Shown here: in pieces, positions 1 to 8,619 of the stretch
Position numbering within the stretch: position 1 is the stretch's first letter
Layout: the number at the start of each line of letters is the position of its first letter
Assembly (NCBI GenBank): GCA_937893605.1
Contig: CALBGG010000059.1
Coordinates: 1-23,067, forward strand
Source: an uncultured Clostridia bacterium
GTDB taxonomy: Bacteria > Bacillota > Clostridia > Oscillospirales > Oscillospiraceae
Length of the DNA stretch: 23,067 nt
Direction: 5' to 3'
Notes under the pieces: model-generated
Database searches by the model: none
What the model saw: the letters and a program-made list of their open reading frames with translations, nothing else
What the model was told of the DNA's origin: nothing
Made by a program: the position numbers and the translations under genes

Positions 1-1311
1 AGTTCAAAATCAACAAGGAATACGGGCACCACATCCGGCAGATCAAAGCGCGCCGCAAAAAAGGCGGCTGTGTGCGAGCCGACGTATGTTCGCCCAGAGC
101 CCGTGCACGAGCGTACGACCGCAAGCTCTGCCGACGACATAGTTCTCAAGGTAAAAAGGAAAAAGAAGGCAGCGAAGCGCAAAAAGGGCTTTATCATCTT
201 CTTCTGCATCATTGCCGTCCTCGCGGGACTTTACACCTTTGTCGTGTACACAAATATCCCGTTTATAAAGAACCTGCGCGACGCGTATATAGAAACCGCC
301 ATGCAGACCATGAGCCACCATTGGCTGGCCGAGATGTTTTTCCCCGATGACGTGATCGCCGAGGTCATGAACAGGGTAAACAGCGCAACGGAGGAGCAGA
401 AGGGCATTGAGAGCGAATGGAAGCACAAAATCGAAGAAAAGGATGACGACAGCTTTTATGAGCTTTTTGACGAGATCGACAAGGCCTCGTTTGAATCCTA
501 TCTGAAGGCTCACCCCGAATACAAGAAGACCGACCTCATGTCAATCGACATAAATGAGGCGGGACTTGACGACGACGGAACAACCATCAAAACAAAGCAG
601 GGCGACCAGGTGCTTGCCGTAAATGCAAAAGAGGGCGTGCTGCTCGTTCGCATAAAGGGGTCTGGCTATCAGGGCGTGCTTGCTGTTCTCAAGGACGCCT
701 CGAAGATGCGCTGCTGCGCAGCCGAACATATCGGCAGCTACGGCGAGCTGCTTGAAGATTTTGTTCCGCGCTGTAAGGGTATAATCGGGATAAATGCCAG
801 CGGCTTCTACGATCCCGAGGGTGTCGGCAACGGCGGAACTGTCGATGGGCTTGCCATATGTGAAGGCAAGGAGTACGGCTCCCATGTAACCTACGGCAGA
901 AAGCGCGTCGAGTTCAGGACTGATGATAAAATGTACATAGTCGATGCGGATACTGGCATAAGTTCCGATGTCAGAGACGCTGTTGAGTTCCAGCCCGCTC
1001 TCATAATAGACGGCAAGGCGCTTATTGACGAGCAGACGGGCTTCCGTTCCATCCAGCCGCGCTCGGCCGTAGCACAGTCCAGAGACGGCGATGTAATTAT
1101 GCTCATTATAGAAGGCCGCCTTGTCGGGCGTTCGCTCGGAATCGGCCTGCCAGACGTCACGGAGATACTCATCGGCTATGATGCGTATCAGGCTATGAAT
1201 ATGGATGGCGGAACAAGCGCAGTTATGTGGTACGACGGAGAGTATGTAACAAAATGCTCGAACCCCGCAATAACATGCCGCTACCTGCCGAACGCATGGA
1301 TATACGGATGA
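1..1311 (+). CDS. Membrane-anchored phosphodiester glycosidase (NAGPA domain), 5' end outside window
   Basis: The frame is open from the first base, with 436 codons visible. A GTG at 70 is the first start-type codon, but it has only a poor ribosome binding site, so I treat the gene as cut at its 5' end. The visible N-terminus is Ser/Thr/Lys/Arg-rich. It is followed by one hydrophobic helix (about residues 62-83, FIIFFCIIAVLAGLY) after a run of Lys/Arg, giving an inside-to-outside anchor. An acidic, helical stretch follows, then a C-terminal domain with the hallmarks of the NAGPA/phosphodiester glycosidase family: INASGFYDP, an NGG turn near residue 280, QPRSAVAQ, and a closing NMDGGTS near residue 400. 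Family members cleave sugar-phosphodiester bonds and are often linked to exopolysaccharide or cell-surface glycans. The substrate here is unknown. A terminator follows at once, so the gene ends its own unit. Confidence 0.8.
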   Translation, partial: SSKSTRNTGTTSGRSKRAAKKAAVCEPTYVRPEPVHERTTASSADDIVLKVKRKKKAAKRKKGFIIFFCIIAVLAGLYTFVVYTNIPFIKNLRDAYIETAMQTMSHHWLAEMFFPDDVIAEVMNRVNSATEEQKGIESEWKHKIEEKDDDSFYELFDEIDKASFESYLKAHPEYKKTDLMSIDINEAGLDDDGTTIKTKQGDQVLAVNAKEGVLLVRIKGSGYQGVLAVLKDASKMRCCAAEHIGSYGELLEDFVPRCKGIIGINASGFYDPEGVGNGGTVDGLAICEGKEYGSHVTYGRKRVEFRTDDKMYIVDADTGISSDVRDAVEFQPALIIDGKALIDEQTGFRSIQPRSAVAQSRDGDVIMLIIEGRLVGRSLGIGLPDVTEILIGYDAYQAMNMDGGTSAVMWYDGEYVTKCSNPAITCRYLPNAWIYG

Positions 1312-1313
1312 TC

Positions 1314-1340
1314 AAAAACCGGCCTTTTGGCCGGCTTTTT
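1314..1340 (+). terminator. Rho-independent terminator after the glycosidase gene
   Basis: A perfect CCGGCC-TTTT-GGCCGG stem-loop is flanked by A5 upstream and T5 downstream; the A/T arms extend the stem past a one-base bulge. It begins three bases after the TGA stop and separates this gene from the large operon. The A tract on the other side means it could also act in the reverse direction. Confidence 0.85.
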
Positions 1341-1373
1341 GATGCATATAGATGTATATATTTAAATGTATAT

Positions 1374-1401
1374 TTGACAAATTATAATATTGTGATATAA
1401 A
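1374..1401 (+). promoter_or_regulatory. Sigma-A type promoter for the TrmH-to-leuS block
   Basis: TTGACA (1374-1379) is a perfect -35 box. After 16 bases comes TATAAA (1396-1401), preceded by TG one base away (1393-1394), which makes an extended -10. A second possible -10, TATAAT at 1383-1388, has only a weak -35 (TTTAAA at 1361-1366). The surrounding DNA is very AT-rich compared with the genes. The extended -10 would start RNA around 1408, almost on the ATG at 1411. Confidence 0.7.
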
Positions 1402-1410
1402 TTATTTCTT

Positions 1411-2160
1411 ATGGAAAAGATAAGCTCGAGAAAGAATAGGATAATATGCCATATGCGCTCTGTGGCCGCGAGCGCGGAATACCGCAGTGAGTGCCGCCAA
1501 TTTGTCTGCGACGGCGAGAAAACGCTCAGGGAAGCTTTGGAGTACGGAGCTGAGATAAAACAGGTGCTTTGGCGCGAAGGAGCGGATAACGTCGCGCTTT
1601 CGGCGGCTGTTGAGCAGTATTGCGCTCCGGCGGAGCTTGTGGAGTATGCATCGCCGTTAAAATCCGGACCCGGCCCCGTTTTCACGGTCGCAATGCCCGA
1701 GCAAAGCGGCGGAGAGCAAGTTATGCGCGCGATCGTTATCGAAAATCTTCAGGATCCCGGCAATGTCGGAACGATAATCAGAAGCGCAAACGCCTTTGAT
1801 ATTGACGCAGTTATCATGGTCGGGGCATGTGCGGATCTTTATAACCCCAAAACCGTGCGTGCGAGCATGGGTGCGATATTCCGTCAAAGGGTAATGCGTA
1901 TGAGCATTGCGGAGCTTGACGAATTCACGCGCAGCCGCTGCCTGCCGCTGTTCGGCGCGGCGCTGAGCGATAATGCGGCCGATATCCGCAATGCCGAGCT
2001 CCACAGAAGTGCGGTAGCCATAGGGAGCGAGGGCAGGGGACTTTCCCGCAAGCTTTTGGATATCTGCGGCGGAGAGCTTATAATACCGATGAATCCGCAT
2101 TCCGAGTCTTTAAACGCGGCAATAGCGGCGTCGGTCATCATGTGGGAAATGTCGAGGTAG
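1411..2160 (+). CDS. TrmH/SpoU family RNA 2'-O-methyltransferase
   Basis: The 249-residue protein matches the length of YsgA/RlmB-like SPOUT enzymes, which use S-adenosylmethionine to methylate a ribose 2'-OH in rRNA or tRNA. The N-terminal ~100 residues form the SpoU substrate-binding domain, opening with the typical ISSRKNRII and the EALEYGAEI segment. The catalytic trefoil-knot domain shows motif 1 (ENLQDPGNVGTIIRSANAF), motif 2 (AIGSEGRGLS) and motif 3 (IPMNPHSESLNAAIAASV). The conserved Asn, Arg, Glu and Ser/Asn positions are all present. The start at 1411 is supported by the family N-terminus, although no Shine-Dalgarno sequence precedes it; an internal ATG at 1453 would remove the conserved N-terminus. 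The exact target nucleotide cannot be told from sequence. It is the first gene of the long plus-strand block, and dprA follows after three bases. Confidence 0.9.
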   Translation: MEKISSRKNRIICHMRSVAASAEYRSECRQFVCDGEKTLREALEYGAEIKQVLWREGADNVALSAAVEQYCAPAELVEYASPLKSGPGPVFTVAMPEQSGGEQVMRAIVIENLQDPGNVGTIIRSANAFDIDAVIMVGACADLYNPKTVRASMGAIFRQRVMRMSIAELDEFTRSRCLPLFGAALSDNAADIRNAELHRSAVAIGSEGRGLSRKLLDICGGELIIPMNPHSESLNAAIAASVIMWEMSR

Positions 2161-2163
2161 CGT

Positions 2164-3372
2164 ATGAACGACGTTATTTACTGGTTGTGGCTTTCGACCT
2201 CGCCGCGTATCGGCCCGAGGGCGATATGTTCGCTTCTTAAATACTACGGCGGCCCCGAGCAGATGTATTTTGCGCCCGTGGGCGAGATAACGCGCCTGCT
2301 GCCGCGCAATATAGAGGGCGCGGAGGAGCTTGAAAAGCGTGATCTTGACGCGGCTAAGCGGATATTTGAAAAGTGCGATAACGACGGCATTGACGTTATA
2401 ACGATGAATGAGGGCGTTTATCCCGAGCGACTGCGGAATATTCACCTCCCGCCCGCCGTCATATACGTAAAGGGCAAGCTTCCGAATATAGACGCAGAAC
2501 CTGCCATCGCCGTTATCGGTACGCGCAAGGCAACGCCTTACGGTATCAAAATGGGCATGCGTATGGGCTATGAGATAGCAAAATGCGGCGGTACTGTGGT
2601 ATCCGGCCTTACGGTGGGCATCGACTCGGCTGCGGCCGAGGGTGCGCTTATGGCAGACGGCAGAGTTATAGGAGTTCTCGGCCTGCCGCATGAGCTGGAT
2701 AAAAGCCGCTTTTCACACGATGTGGTGATGCACGGCGCACTCATAAGCGAGTATGCACCCGGCACGAAGCCGTACAGCTCGTTCTTCCGAGCGAGAAACA
2801 GGATAACCAGCGGACTTTCACTCGGCGTGACGGTTATAGAGGCTCCTCTCAAGAGCGGAACACGGCTTTTCGTAAATGAGGCGGCCGATCAGGGTAAGGA
2901 AGTTTTTGCCGTTCCGGGAAATGCGGATCAGCCGAATTGCGAGGGCACGAATCTGCTTATTAAAGAAGGGGCAAAGCCTGTAACAAACGGCTGGGAAGTT
3001 GTCAGCGAGTTCGCTGCGCTGTATCCGAATAAGATAAGAAAAGTTGAATTTAAAATGCCGACGGGTGTCGTTCCAAAGTCCGAGGCCAAGCCCAAAAAGG
3101 AGCCCCGTGCCGAAAAACATGAGAAAAAAGTTGTTGACAAGGCACCCGACGCGGCTTATATTGACTTGCAGAAACAACTGGATAGCCTGAGCCCGAGTCA
3201 ACTGAAGATAGTTGGAGCGATGGATGAGCCATCCGTTCACGTTGACACTATTATTGAGCGCAGCGGTCTTGTTCCGGCCAAGGTGCTGGCGGATCTCACG
3301 CTTTTGCAGATAAAGGGCTATGTCCGGCAGGAGACGGGCAAACGCTTTAGTTTGAATATTAAGATGAAATGA
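2164..3372 (+). CDS. dprA: DNA-processing protein DprA
   Basis: DprA binds incoming single-stranded DNA and loads RecA during natural transformation or recombination. The 402-residue protein has a helical N-terminal SAM-like region (1-~105). An extended Rossmann fold follows, with IGTRKATPYG (118-127), VVSGLTVGIDSAAAEGAL, SEYAPGT, RNRITSGLS, FAVPGNADQPNCEGTN and a final LLIKEGAK. A Lys/Glu/Pro-rich linker (about 295-325) then leads to a C-terminal winged-helix domain (about 330-400). The Ser-Gly-Thr in EAPLKSGTRLF replaces the more usual SGSL. GAGGT at 2154-2158 is the ribosome binding site and overlaps the end of the upstream gene. The dprA-topA pairing is widespread in Firmicutes. No competence pilus genes are in the window, so competence itself cannot be claimed. 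Confidence 0.95.
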   Translation: MNDVIYWLWLSTSPRIGPRAICSLLKYYGGPEQMYFAPVGEITRLLPRNIEGAEELEKRDLDAAKRIFEKCDNDGIDVITMNEGVYPERLRNIHLPPAVIYVKGKLPNIDAEPAIAVIGTRKATPYGIKMGMRMGYEIAKCGGTVVSGLTVGIDSAAAEGALMADGRVIGVLGLPHELDKSRFSHDVVMHGALISEYAPGTKPYSSFFRARNRITSGLSLGVTVIEAPLKSGTRLFVNEAADQGKEVFAVPGNADQPNCEGTNLLIKEGAKPVTNGWEVVSEFAALYPNKIRKVEFKMPTGVVPKSEAKPKKEPRAEKHEKKVVDKAPDAAYIDLQKQLDSLSPSQLKIVGAMDEPSVHVDTIIERSGLVPAKVLADLTLLQIKGYVRQETGKRFSLNIKMK

Positions 3373-3381
3373 GGATACCCG

Positions 3382-5616
3382 ATGCCCAGTGCGAAAAAGA
3401 ATCTGGTCATAGTCGAATCACCGGCCAAGGCCAAAACGATCGAGAAGTATCTCGGCAGCGACTATAAGGTCGTTGCCTCCATGGGACATCTGCGCGATTT
3501 GCCGAAGAGCACCCTTGGAATTGACATAGAAAATGATTTTGAGCCAAAGTATATTCCTGTGAAGGATCACAAGGATATCATAGATGAGCTCAAAAAGCTC
3601 AGCAAAAATGCAAAAACCGTCTATCTCGCGACCGACCCTGACCGCGAGGGAGAAGCGATATCCTGGCATCTCAAGGAGCTGCTTTCACTTTCCGACGAAA
3701 GAGCAAGACGCGTTACTTTCAACGAGATAACAAAGAAAGTGGTTACCGAGAGCATCGGCAAGCCCCGCGATATCGACAATAATCTTGTCGACGCACAGCA
3801 GGCGCGCAGACTGCTTGACCGTCTCGTCGGCTATAAGCTCTCGCCGCTGCTCTGGAAAAAGATCCGCCGAGGCCTGTCGGCTGGCAGAGTACAGTCTGTT
3901 GCAACGCGCATGGTCGTTGACCGTGAAAACGAGATAAGGAGCTTTGTAAGCGAGGAGTACTGGCTGCTCGACGCCATGTTCGAGAGTGAGGAAAACGCTA
4001 AATTCACCGCGCGCTTTTACGGCAAGGACGATAAGAAGCTTGAGCTCAAGTCCGAGAACGAGGTAAACGCCGTCATTAACGCTACCAAGGACGAGCCGTT
4101 CAAGGTCAAGACCGTCAAGCGCGGCAAAAAGCACCGCAGTCCCTCGCCCCCGTTTATCACCTCGACCCTTCAGCAGGAGGCCAGCCGCCGCTTGGGCATG
4201 ACGCCGCGCCGCACAATGTCGATCGCCCAGCAGCTGTACGAAGGCGTTGACATAGCAGGCTACGGCACTGTAGGTCTTATAACCTACATGCGTACCGACT
4301 CTCTGCGCCTTTCCGACGAGGCGCTCATGGCGGCGAAGAATTATATAATCGATCACTACGGCAAGGATTATTATCACGGCTCCTTCCGCGTGTATAAAAC
4401 AAAATCCGGCGCGCAGGATGCCCATGAAGCCATCCGCCCGACGAATATCGAGCTTAGTCCCGACGTTGTACGTAAGGATCTCACCCCCGAGCAGTACAGG
4501 CTGTATCGCCTCATCTGGGGGCGCTTCACCGCGTGCCAGATGGCAAACGCCGTGTACGATAACGTCGTAGTCGATGTAGCTTCGGCGGGCTACGATTTCC
4601 GAGCAAACTACTCTGAAATGCGCTTTGCCGGATATACGGCGGTGTATGAGGAGGGCAAGGACGAGGAGAGCGACGAGCCGCGCAGCAAGCTGCCGTCCCT
4701 TGAGGAGGGCGAGCAGGTATTCCTTGAAAAAATGCTCCCCGAGCAGCAGTTCACGCAGCCGCCCGCACGATACACCGAGGCAACGCTTATCCGCGCTATG
4801 GAGGAAAAGGGCATAGGCCGCCCGTCGACTTATGCTCCCACGATATCAACTATTACCTCGCACGAGTATGTCGTTAAGGACGGCAAGTATCTCAAGCCGA
4901 CCAATCTCGGCGAGATCGTGACTCAGCTCATGGAGGAGCGTTTCCCTGATATAGTCGATCTTAAATTTACAAACCATATGGAGGAGGAGCTCGATGAGGT
5001 CGAGAGCGGCAAGCTCTACTGGAAGGATCTGCTGCGCAGCTTCTACGGCGACTTCAGCAACGAGCTCGAAGAGGCCGAAAAGGCGCTCGACGGCGTTAGA
5101 ATAAAAGTGCCGGACGAGCTCAGCGACGAATACTGCGATGTTTGCGGACGCCAAATGGTCGTGAAATCCGGCCGCTTCGGCCGCTTCCTCGCATGCCCGG
5201 CTTATCCAGAGTGCAGCTTTACAAAGCCGCTCGTCATCGAGATGCCCGGCAAATGCCCCAAGTGCGGCAGCCGCATACTCAAGCGCACCTCGAAAAAGGG
5301 CAATACTTACTATGCCTGCGAGCGCGGCGCGGACTGTCCCTGGCGCGGCACCGCCGCCGACGGCAGCGAGATAAAGGGCTTTATGACCTGGTATGTGCCG
5401 ACAAAGGACAATTGTCCAAGCTGCGGCAAGACACTGTTCAAGCTCAGCGGCCGCGGCCGTCAGAAGGCCTTCTGCATAAACGAGGATTGCCCCGAGTTCG
5501 TTCCCGAGGATAAGCGCGGCTATAAGAAAAAGGCCGCGGCCGCCAAAAAATCGGACGCAAAGTCCGAAAAGAAGCCGGCAAAAAAGAAAACCGTCACAAA
5601 GAAAACTAAGGAATAA
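3382..5616 (+). CDS. topA: DNA topoisomerase I (type IA)
   Basis: This enzyme relaxes negative supercoils by cutting one strand through a 5'-phosphotyrosine. The TOPRIM domain starts at residue 8 (VIVESPAKAKTIEKYLG), with the metal-binding DPDREGEAI at 85-93. The active-site tyrosine is residue 302 in GLITYMRTDSLRLS. RPSTYAPTI and TNLGEIV mark the rest of the core. The C-terminus has three four-cysteine zinc fingers, beginning at CDVCG, CPKCGS and CPSCGK, and then a tail of about 30 residues made almost only of Lys, Ala, Ser and Thr. The 744 residues fall within the family range. GAGG at 3371-3374 overlaps the dprA stop and sits seven bases before the ATG. trmFO follows after four bases. Confidence 0.98.
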   Translation: MPSAKKNLVIVESPAKAKTIEKYLGSDYKVVASMGHLRDLPKSTLGIDIENDFEPKYIPVKDHKDIIDELKKLSKNAKTVYLATDPDREGEAISWHLKELLSLSDERARRVTFNEITKKVVTESIGKPRDIDNNLVDAQQARRLLDRLVGYKLSPLLWKKIRRGLSAGRVQSVATRMVVDRENEIRSFVSEEYWLLDAMFESEENAKFTARFYGKDDKKLELKSENEVNAVINATKDEPFKVKTVKRGKKHRSPSPPFITSTLQQEASRRLGMTPRRTMSIAQQLYEGVDIAGYGTVGLITYMRTDSLRLSDEALMAAKNYIIDHYGKDYYHGSFRVYKTKSGAQDAHEAIRPTNIELSPDVVRKDLTPEQYRLYRLIWGRFTACQMANAVYDNVVVDVASAGYDFRANYSEMRFAGYTAVYEEGKDEESDEPRSKLPSLEEGEQVFLEKMLPEQQFTQPPARYTEATLIRAMEEKGIGRPSTYAPTISTITSHEYVVKDGKYLKPTNLGEIVTQLMEERFPDIVDLKFTNHMEEELDEVESGKLYWKDLLRSFYGDFSNELEEAEKALDGVRIKVPDELSDEYCDVCGRQMVVKSGRFGRFLACPAYPECSFTKPLVIEMPGKCPKCGSRILKRTSKKGNTYYACERGADCPWRGTAADGSEIKGFMTWYVPTKDNCPSCGKTLFKLSGRGRQKAFCINEDCPEFVPEDKRGYKKKAAAAKKSDAKSEKKPAKKKTVTKKTKE

Positions 5617-5620
5617 TTAT

Positions 5621-6946
5621 ATGAAAGAGGTCACGGTCCTCGGAGCGGGGCTTGCCGGAAGTGAATGCGCCTGGCAGCTCGCCAGAAGAGGTATAAAGGT
5701 TCGGCTCGTAGAGATGAAGCCGAAAAAAATGACCCCGGCGCACACGTCGGAATACTTTGCCGAGCTCGTGTGCTCTAATTCACTTCGCAGCGATGAGCTC
5801 AGCAATGCAGTCGGGCTTTTGAAGGCAGAGATGCGCAAAATGGGATCGCTCATCATGGAAAGCGCCGACCATAACCGCGTCGCGGCCGGAGGGGCGCTCG
5901 CTGTTGACAGAGAGGGCTTTGCCCGATACATAACGCAGAAGCTCAGCAGCTGCGAAAATGTCGAGATCAAAGCTGCCGAGGCAACGGATTTTCCGGAGGG
6001 AGAGTGTGTCGTTGCGACAGGTCCGCTCACAAGCGATACACTTGCCGATAAGATCTCCGCTCTCTGCGGCGGAGAAGGCCTGCATTTTTACGATGCCGTA
6101 GCCCCTATCGTAACTATCGAGAGCGTCGATATGGACAGCGCGTTTTTTGCCTCGCGCTACGACAAGGGCACTGCGGATTATGTAAACTGCCCGATGGACG
6201 AAGACGAGTACAAAACCTTTGTACGCGAGCTCTGCAATGCAAAGGAGGCCGCTGTCCACGGCTTTGACGACAGCGGAGTGTTTGAAGGCTGCATGCCCGT
6301 TGAGGTAATGGCTCGCCGCGGAGAGGATACGCTGCGCTACGGACCCATGAAGCCCGTCGGCCTGCGCGATCCGCGCACGGGGCGCGAAAGCTACGCGGTC
6401 GTTCAGCTTCGGCGCGATAACGCCGACGGAACGCTTTATAACATAGTCGGCTTCCAAACGCACCTTGCCTGGGGTGAGCAGAAGCGCGTGTTCTCGATGA
6501 TCCCGGCTTTGAAAAACGCGGAGTTTGTCCGCTACGGAGTCATGCACCGCAATACATATCTCAACAGTCCCAAGCTTTTGGACAGATATTACAGACTTAA
6601 GTCCGAGCCCCGCCTCAGCTTTGCCGGGCAGATGACCGGCGTCGAGGGCTATGTCGAGTCGGCGGCATCCGGAATGCTCGCAGGAATCGAGACTGCTGCG
6701 CGCATACTTGACCTTGAGCCTGTCGATTTTCCGCAGGAGACCGCCATAGGCGCTCTGAGCCTGTACATTTCCGGCGGCAGCGTCGGCGATTTTCAGCCGA
6801 TGAACGTTAATTTCGGAATAATATCGCCGCTTGGCTACAGGGTCAAGGGCAAGCGCAATAAAAATGCCGAGATCTCTGCAAGGAGTCTGGCGATAATTGA
6901 AGAGCTTATGAAAAAGGAGGTCTTCGGCCTTGAAAATAATAGTTGA
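5621..6946 (+). CDS. trmFO: Methylenetetrahydrofolate-tRNA (uracil-5-)-methyltransferase TrmFO
   Basis: TrmFO makes ribothymidine at position 54 of the tRNA T-loop, using methylenetetrahydrofolate as carbon donor and FAD as cofactor. The FAD-binding GxGxxG motif is at the N-terminus (VLGAGLAGSECAWQLA). The two functional cysteines of the family are present: Cys51 in ELVCSNSLRSD and Cys224 in FEGCMPVEVMA. Other signatures are HTSEYFAELV, NCPM, FAGQMTGVEGYVESAASG and NVNFGI near the end. The 441 residues match the usual ~435-440. AAGGA at 5608-5612 lies eight bases before the ATG. The gene follows topA directly, as in many Firmicutes, but xerC/hslUV/codY, which often come next, are absent here. 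Its 3' end overlaps plsX by 17 bases. Confidence 0.97.
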   Translation: MKEVTVLGAGLAGSECAWQLARRGIKVRLVEMKPKKMTPAHTSEYFAELVCSNSLRSDELSNAVGLLKAEMRKMGSLIMESADHNRVAAGGALAVDREGFARYITQKLSSCENVEIKAAEATDFPEGECVVATGPLTSDTLADKISALCGGEGLHFYDAVAPIVTIESVDMDSAFFASRYDKGTADYVNCPMDEDEYKTFVRELCNAKEAAVHGFDDSGVFEGCMPVEVMARRGEDTLRYGPMKPVGLRDPRTGRESYAVVQLRRDNADGTLYNIVGFQTHLAWGEQKRVFSMIPALKNAEFVRYGVMHRNTYLNSPKLLDRYYRLKSEPRLSFAGQMTGVEGYVESAASGMLAGIETAARILDLEPVDFPQETAIGALSLYISGGSVGDFQPMNVNFGIISPLGYRVKGKRNKNAEISARSLAIIEELMKKEVFGLENNS

Positions 6947-7940
6947 CGCAATGGGCGGCGACAACGCGCCCGAGGCTATAGTAAAGGGCTCTGTCTACGC
7001 GCACGACAGACTGGGCATTGAACTCGTGCTTGTCGGCCGCAAGGAAGAGATCGAAAAATATCTCGTAGAGGACAGGAGCGGCATCAGTATAGTCGATGCC
7101 CGCGATGTCATAACTATGGAGGATGATCCGAGCACCGCGACGCGCCGCAAGAAGGATGCGTCCATGACGGTCGCGCTTAACATGCTCAAAAACGGCGAGG
7201 GCAACGCTATGGTATCGGCGGGCTCTACCGGAGCGCTGCTCACGGGTGCTACGCTCATCGTAAAGCGAATAAAGGGTGTCCGCCGTGCTGCTATGGCGCC
7301 GATGCTGCCCAGCCGCGAAAACGGACTTATACTCATTGACTGCGGCGCAAACGCCGAGTGTACGCCGGAGTATCTTCTCCAATTTGCCTATATGGGCAGC
7401 TTCTATGCCTGCAGAATGATGGGACTTACCCAGCCGCGCGTCGGACTTCTCAACATCGGCGCGGAGGAGACCAAGGGCGGCGCATTGCAGCATGAGACGT
7501 ACAAGCTTCTTAAAAAAGCCGGCGATGAAGGCCGTATCAATTTCGTCGGCAACGTCGAGGGAAGCACTATGCTCTTCGGCGGTGTTGACGTTGTCGTAAG
7601 CGACGGCTTTTCCGGAAATATAGTCCTCAAGACGGCCGAGGGTGTTGCGAAATGGCTGTTTACGGAGCTTAAAGAGGTGTTCATGATGAACACCAAGAAC
7701 AAGCTTGCCGCGGCGGTCATTAAAAAAGATGTTAAGGGTATCGCAAAGAAAATTGACCCAAACGAGGTCGGCGGAACTGCGTTCCTCGGCATATCAAAGC
7801 CCGTGATAAAGGCTCACGGCTCGTCCGGCGACGAGGCATTCTTTGCGGCGATCCGCCAGGCCAAGGCCTTTGCCGAGGCAGATATAGTCGGCGATATTGA
7901 AAAGAACATAGATTACATGAAGATATCGGAAGAAGCGTAG
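6930..7940 (+). CDS. plsX: Phosphate acyltransferase PlsX
   Basis: PlsX converts acyl-ACP to acyl-phosphate, the first step of phospholipid synthesis by the PlsX/PlsY route, at the inner face of the membrane. The 336-residue protein begins with the family N-terminus (MKIIVDAMGGDNAPEAIVKG) and contains ASMTVALNMLKNGE, VSAGSTGALLTGA, LIDCGANAECTPEYLLQFA, LLNIGAEETKG and VVSDGFSGNIVLKTAEG, all typical. The start is TTG, chosen because the protein N-terminus fits and a perfect AAGGAGG (6914-6920) lies nine bases upstream, inside the end of trmFO. The overlap suggests translational coupling. rnc follows after four bases; the acyl carrier protein gene that commonly sits between plsX and rnc is not there. 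Confidence 0.97.
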   Translation: MKIIVDAMGGDNAPEAIVKGSVYAHDRLGIELVLVGRKEEIEKYLVEDRSGISIVDARDVITMEDDPSTATRRKKDASMTVALNMLKNGEGNAMVSAGSTGALLTGATLIVKRIKGVRRAAMAPMLPSRENGLILIDCGANAECTPEYLLQFAYMGSFYACRMMGLTQPRVGLLNIGAEETKGGALQHETYKLLKKAGDEGRINFVGNVEGSTMLFGGVDVVVSDGFSGNIVLKTAEGVAKWLFTELKEVFMMNTKNKLAAAVIKKDVKGIAKKIDPNEVGGTAFLGISKPVIKAHGSSGDEAFFAAIRQAKAFAEADIVGDIEKNIDYMKISEEA

Positions 7941-7944
7941 TATA

Positions 7945-8619
7945 TTGAAGCAGTTAGAAGAAAAATTAGGATATAAGTTTAAAAACCGGGCGCTTTTATT
8001 AAATGCACTCACGCACAGCTCATACGCAAACGAGAACAGGGAAGAAGGCGTGCCCAGCAATGAGCGCCTTGAGTTTCTGGGCGACTCGGTGCTCGGCTTT
8101 GCCGCGGCAAAGCATCTGTATTCCGTTGAGCCGTCGCTGCCGGAGGGTAAAATGACGCGTCTGCGCGCGGAGCTCGTGTGCGAGCACAGCCTCTACGGTG
8201 TTGCAATGGAGCTCGATCTCGGCTCGTATCTTCGCATGGGTCACGGCGAGGAGAAAAACGGCGGCAGGCAGCGCGCATCCATACTCGCCGACGCGACCGA
8301 GGCCGTCATTGCCGCCATCTTTCTCGACGGCGGTATTGAAGCCGCGGTAAGCTTTGTCGAGCGCATGGTTCTAAGTCCGGAGGCCGTCAAGGCGCATCAC
8401 GCGTCAGATTATAAGACCGAGCTTCAGGAGCTTGTGCAGCGCAAGCCCGATCAGCAGCTTAAGTACACCGACGCGGGTGAATCAGGCCCCGATCACGACA
8501 AGGTATTCCTTTCGGAGGTCAGCCTCAACGGTGAGCTCATCGGCTGCGGCAGCGGAAGAACGAAGAAGGAAGCCGAGCAGGCGGCAGCCTGCCGTGCGCT
8601 TGAAAGACTTAATAAATGA
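7945..8619 (+). CDS. rnc: Ribonuclease III
   Basis: RNase III cuts double-stranded RNA, including rRNA precursors. The 224-residue protein has the endonuclease domain with the signature NERLEFLGDSVL (39-50) and the second acidic cluster DATEAVIAAIFLDGG (116-130), which supplies the metal-binding Asp and Glu. The C-terminal double-stranded RNA-binding domain (about 155-224) starts at DYKTELQEL and ends with GRTKKEAEQAAACRALERL. The start is TTG. No other start-type codon fits the conserved EEKLGYKFKN opening, and GGAAG at 7928-7932 lies about twelve bases upstream. Its TGA overlaps the ATG of the radical SAM gene. Confidence 0.97.
   Translation: MKQLEEKLGYKFKNRALLLNALTHSSYANENREEGVPSNERLEFLGDSVLGFAAAKHLYSVEPSLPEGKMTRLRAELVCEHSLYGVAMELDLGSYLRMGHGEEKNGGRQRASILADATEAVIAAIFLDGGIEAAVSFVERMVLSPEAVKAHHASDYKTELQELVQRKPDQQLKYTDAGESGPDHDKVFLSEVSLNGELIGCGSGRTKKEAEQAAACRALERLNK

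Noticed and set aside
70..350. Alternative frame at the left edge (frame 3, translated start of the type FKINKEYGHH) as the end of another gene
   Set aside because: It reads on for about 90 codons with an unusual Arg/His-rich composition after position 60 and overlaps the well-supported glycosidase frame. It could be the tail of an upstream protein only if the glycosidase starts at 70, which cannot be settled inside the window.
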